Assembly (NCBI GenBank): GCA_003538625.1
Contig: DPRR01000019.1
Coordinates: 62,001-126,000 of the forward strand
DNA from: Ignavibacteriales bacterium
GTDB lineage: Bacteria > Bacteroidota > Ignavibacteria > Ignavibacteriales > Ignavibacteriaceae
Direction: 5' to 3'
DNA: 64,000 bases
Part shown: one piece after another, positions 61,433 to 64,000 of the stretch
Numbering within the stretch: position 1 is the first letter of the stretch
Layout: each line of letters begins with the position of its first letter
The notes under the pieces: model-generated
What the model saw: the letters and a program-made list of their open reading frames with translations, nothing else
Told to the model about the DNA's origin: nothing
Database searches by the model: none
Program-made: the position numbers and the translations under genes

Positions 61433-64000
61433 ATGATAAAAAAAGGTAAACCTAAAAAAGTTTTAATTCTTGGCAGCGGTGCTTTACAAATCGGACAAGC
61501 CGGTGAATTTGATTACTCCGGCTCGCAGGCAATTAAAGCACTTAAAGAAGATGGAATTACGACTGTACTTGTCAATCCAAACATTGCAACGATACAAACA
61601 TCTGAGAACTTTGCTGATAAAGTTTACTTCGTTCCGATCAAAACTGAATTTGTTGAAAAGATAATTATCAAAGAACAGCCTGATTCAATTCTTCTTCAGT
61701 TCGGTGGACAAACAGCACTTAATGTTGGTGTAGATTTATACGATAAGGGTATTTTAGAAGAGTACAATATTAAAGTTCTTGGAACTCCAGTTGATACAAT
61801 TAAAGATACTGAAGATAGGTTGTTATTTGGAGATCGAGTTGCGGAAGTTGGATTAAAGATTGCAAGAAGTAAAACAGCAAAAAGTGTAGATGAAGCTGTA
61901 AAAGCAGCAGAAGAAATTAACTTTCCGGTAATGGTTCGTATTGCTTATGCACTTGGTGGATTGGGTTCTGGAATTGTAAACCACAAAGAAGAGCTGATTG
62001 AAAAAGCAAAACGAGCATTCTCGTTTACGAAGCAAATTTTGATTGAAGAATCGCTATACGGCTGGAAAGAAGTTGAATACGAAATTGTTCGAGATAAATA
62101 TGATAACTGTATTACGATCTGTTCGATGGAAAACATTGACCCGATGGGAATACACACCGGCGACAGCGTTGTAATTGCTCCTGTTCAAACTCTATCTGCC
62201 AGAGAAAATTTTAAACTACGTTCAATCGGAATCAAATTAATTCGTCATCTCGGAATAATTGGCGAATGTAACATCCAATATGCACTTGATCCGAATTCTG
62301 AAGATTACAGAATAATAGAAGTAAACGCACGATTAAGTCGAAGCTCTGCACTTGCATCAAAAGCAACCGGCTATCCACTTGCATTTATCGCAACAAAACT
62401 AGCTCTTGGATACGCACTTAATGAAGTTGTAAACATTATCACTCAGGAAACATCCGCAAACTTTGAACCTGCATTAGATTATGTTGCTTTAAAATTTCCA
62501 CGTTGGGATTTACAAAAATTTCAGCAAGTTAGCACGCAGCTTGGTTCCGAAATGAAATCTGTTGGCGAAGTAATGTCTCTCGGAAGAAGCTTTGAAGAAG
62601 TTTTGCAAAAAGCAATTCGTATGCTTGATGTGGGAATGCAGGGATTTGTCGGCAACGAAATGAAGTTTACAAATCTTGATAAAGAATTATCCGAACCAAC
62701 TGATAAAAGAATTTTTGCTATAGCCGTTGCTTTACAGCAAGGTTATTCTGTTGATAAAATTCACGATCTTACAAAAATTACAAAATGGTTTTTGTATAAG
62801 ATGAAAAATATTGTTGATCTCGAAAATCATATTGCGAATAAAAAATTAAAAGATGTTGATACAGAATTAATGCGTCATCTTAAGCAGAATGGTTTTTCAG
62901 ATTTTCAAATCGGCAAACTTACCAATACAAAAGAACTTGAAGCACGTGATTATCGCAAATCATTGAATGTAATTCCTGTTGTAAAACAGATTGATACAAT
63001 GGCAGCGGAATTTCCCGCACAAACAAATTATCTCTACTTAACTTATCATGGAGTTGAGGATGATATCTCGCTCGGTGAAAGTGATCAGATAGTTGTGCTT
63101 GGAAGCGGTGCATATCGAATTGGTTCTTCAGTTGAGTTTGATTGGTGCTGTGTTAATGCAGTTAACCAGGTTAACAAAAGTGGTTACAAATCAATAATGA
63201 TAAATTGTAACCCCGAAACAGTAAGCACTGATTATGATATTTGTGATAAACTTTATTTTGAACAACTAACTTTTGAACGTGTGCTTGATATTTATGATAA
63301 AGAAAATCCTCGTGGAGTAATCGTTTCAATGGGCGGACAAGTTCCGAATAATCTTTCGATGAAGCTTCACAACGCCGGATTAAAAATAATTGGAACTTCT
63401 CCAGAGCAAATTGATAATGCTGAAAACCGGCATAAGTTTTCACAAATTCTTGATAGAATAGGTGTTGATCAACCTGAATGGAATGAGGTGACCACTCTTG
63501 CAGATGCAAAAGTTTTTGCGGAGAGTGTTGGTTATCCTGTTCTGATAAGACCAAGCTATGTTCTTAGCGGTGCGGCAATGAGCATCGTTCTTACAAAAGA
63601 TGAACTTGAAATGTATCTTAAAAAAGCTACCGATCTGAATACTGAACATCCGGTTGTTATTAGTAAGTTTATTACTGATGCTCGTGAAATTGAAGTTGAT
63701 GCGGTTGCATCCGAAGGTGAGCTTTTCTGTTACGCAATTGCAGAGCATGTTGAAAATGCAGGAGTTCATTCCGGTGATGCAACAATTGTGCTTCCTCCGC
63801 AGCGAACATATCTTGAAACGATGCGTAAAGTAAAAATGATTACGCGTGAAATTGCAAAAGAATTAGAAATCACGGGACCATTTAATATTCAGTTTATTGC
63901 TAAGGATAATGAAGTAAAAGTTATCGAGTGCAATCTTCGTGCGTCCAGAAGTTTTCCATTCGTATCTAAAACGTTAAAAATAAATTTTATAGAGATTGCA
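61433..64000 (+). CDS. carB: Carbamoyl-phosphate synthase large subunit, 3' end beyond the window
   Basis: 856 codons are present from ATG 61433, open to the edge; the usual protein is about 1070 aa. The first ATP-grasp half (VLILGSGALQIGQAGEFDYS, LVNPNIATIQT, PVMVRIAYALGGLGSG, SMENIDPMGIHTGDSV, EVNARLSRSSALASKATGYP) and most of the second (VVLGSGAYRIGSSVEFDWCC, NCNPETVSTDYDICDKLYFE, SMGGQVPNNLSMKLHNAG, RPSYVLSGAAMSIVL, AEHVENAGVHSGDATIVLPP, VIECNLRASRSFPFVSKTL) are visible. Many stretches match the vertebrate CAD form rather than the E. coli form. Full-length status and the allosteric domain cannot be judged here. Confidence 0.97.
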   Translation, partial: MIKKGKPKKVLILGSGALQIGQAGEFDYSGSQAIKALKEDGITTVLVNPNIATIQTSENFADKVYFVPIKTEFVEKIIIKEQPDSILLQFGGQTALNVGVDLYDKGILEEYNIKVLGTPVDTIKDTEDRLLFGDRVAEVGLKIARSKTAKSVDEAVKAAEEINFPVMVRIAYALGGLGSGIVNHKEELIEKAKRAFSFTKQILIEESLYGWKEVEYEIVRDKYDNCITICSMENIDPMGIHTGDSVVIAPVQTLSARENFKLRSIGIKLIRHLGIIGECNIQYALDPNSEDYRIIEVNARLSRSSALASKATGYPLAFIATKLALGYALNEVVNIITQETSANFEPALDYVALKFPRWDLQKFQQVSTQLGSEMKSVGEVMSLGRSFEEVLQKAIRMLDVGMQGFVGNEMKFTNLDKELSEPTDKRIFAIAVALQQGYSVDKIHDLTKITKWFLYKMKNIVDLENHIANKKLKDVDTELMRHLKQNGFSDFQIGKLTNTKELEARDYRKSLNVIPVVKQIDTMAAEFPAQTNYLYLTYHGVEDDISLGESDQIVVLGSGAYRIGSSVEFDWCCVNAVNQVNKSGYKSIMINCNPETVSTDYDICDKLYFEQLTFERVLDIYDKENPRGVIVSMGGQVPNNLSMKLHNAGLKIIGTSPEQIDNAENRHKFSQILDRIGVDQPEWNEVTTLADAKVFAESVGYPVLIRPSYVLSGAAMSIVLTKDELEMYLKKATDLNTEHPVVISKFITDAREIEVDAVASEGELFCYAIAEHVENAGVHSGDATIVLPPQRTYLETMRKVKMITREIAKELEITGPFNIQFIAKDNEVKVIECNLRASRSFPFVSKTLKINFIEIA

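Overview
The window comes from an AT-rich Gram-negative bacterium. It was read by eye, without database searches. The best guess for the lineage is Ignavibacteria or a close relative in the Bacteroidota/Chlorobi group. This rests on four exported proteins ending in the (Y/F)PNPFNP-type or related type IX secretion (T9SS) tail, a PorV/PorQ-like outer membrane protein, a TonB-dependent receptor without an adjacent SusD, a beta-propeller sensor kinase, and low GC. This assignment is inference. No rRNA, tRNA, CRISPR array, transposase or phage gene was seen.

Region 1 (1-16.7 kb, all minus strand) is a carbohydrate-use locus. Read in the direction of transcription it holds a secreted esterase-like protein with a T9SS tail, a T9SS carbohydrate-binding-like protein behind a perfect 16-bp LacI-type operator, a LacI regulator, a cytoplasmic GH94 phosphorylase, a double CBM9-like T9SS protein, a TonB receptor, a 1096-aa T9SS protein, a PorV-like barrel, and a glycoamylase-like (PF10091) lipoprotein cut by the window edge. 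Three clear intrinsic terminators divide the locus. It looks like a polysaccharide utilisation locus built without SusCD.

Region 2 (16.7-26.9 kb) is mostly housekeeping: an OmpA lipoprotein, mtgA, yidD, topA, lgt, a proline aminopeptidase, and an indolepyruvate oxidoreductase pair whose alpha subunit lacks the usual C-terminal ferredoxin domain. A dead GxxExxY gene inside inverted CACAAAG-rich repeats sits against iorB and supplies its last codons.

Region 3 (26.9-42.6 kb) is a glycan or small-molecule locus. It has an O-antigen-ligase-like TPR protein, a nucleotidyltransferase, a B12-type radical SAM enzyme, two methyltransferases and an ABC exporter on one side. A minus-strand operon (radical SAM/SPASM, GT9, GT4, amidohydrolase, GT2) converges on them. 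A decayed methyltransferase, two palindromic elements and a GT-C type membrane glycosyltransferase follow. This is the best candidate for an undescribed pathway.

Region 4 (42.6-60 kb) holds a propeller lipoprotein, pirin, a two-component system, a small conserved-looking protein, a PLP enzyme, an MFS transporter, a trypsin-like lipoprotein, mnmA, a DUF4920 protein, a PIN-PhoH ATPase and a TPR histidine kinase. Region 5 (60-64 kb) is carA and the start of carB, both strikingly like the animal CAD protein, with a terminator-like hairpin just before carA. Short palindromic elements ending in GTCAT...ATGAC or a close variant are scattered between genes throughout.
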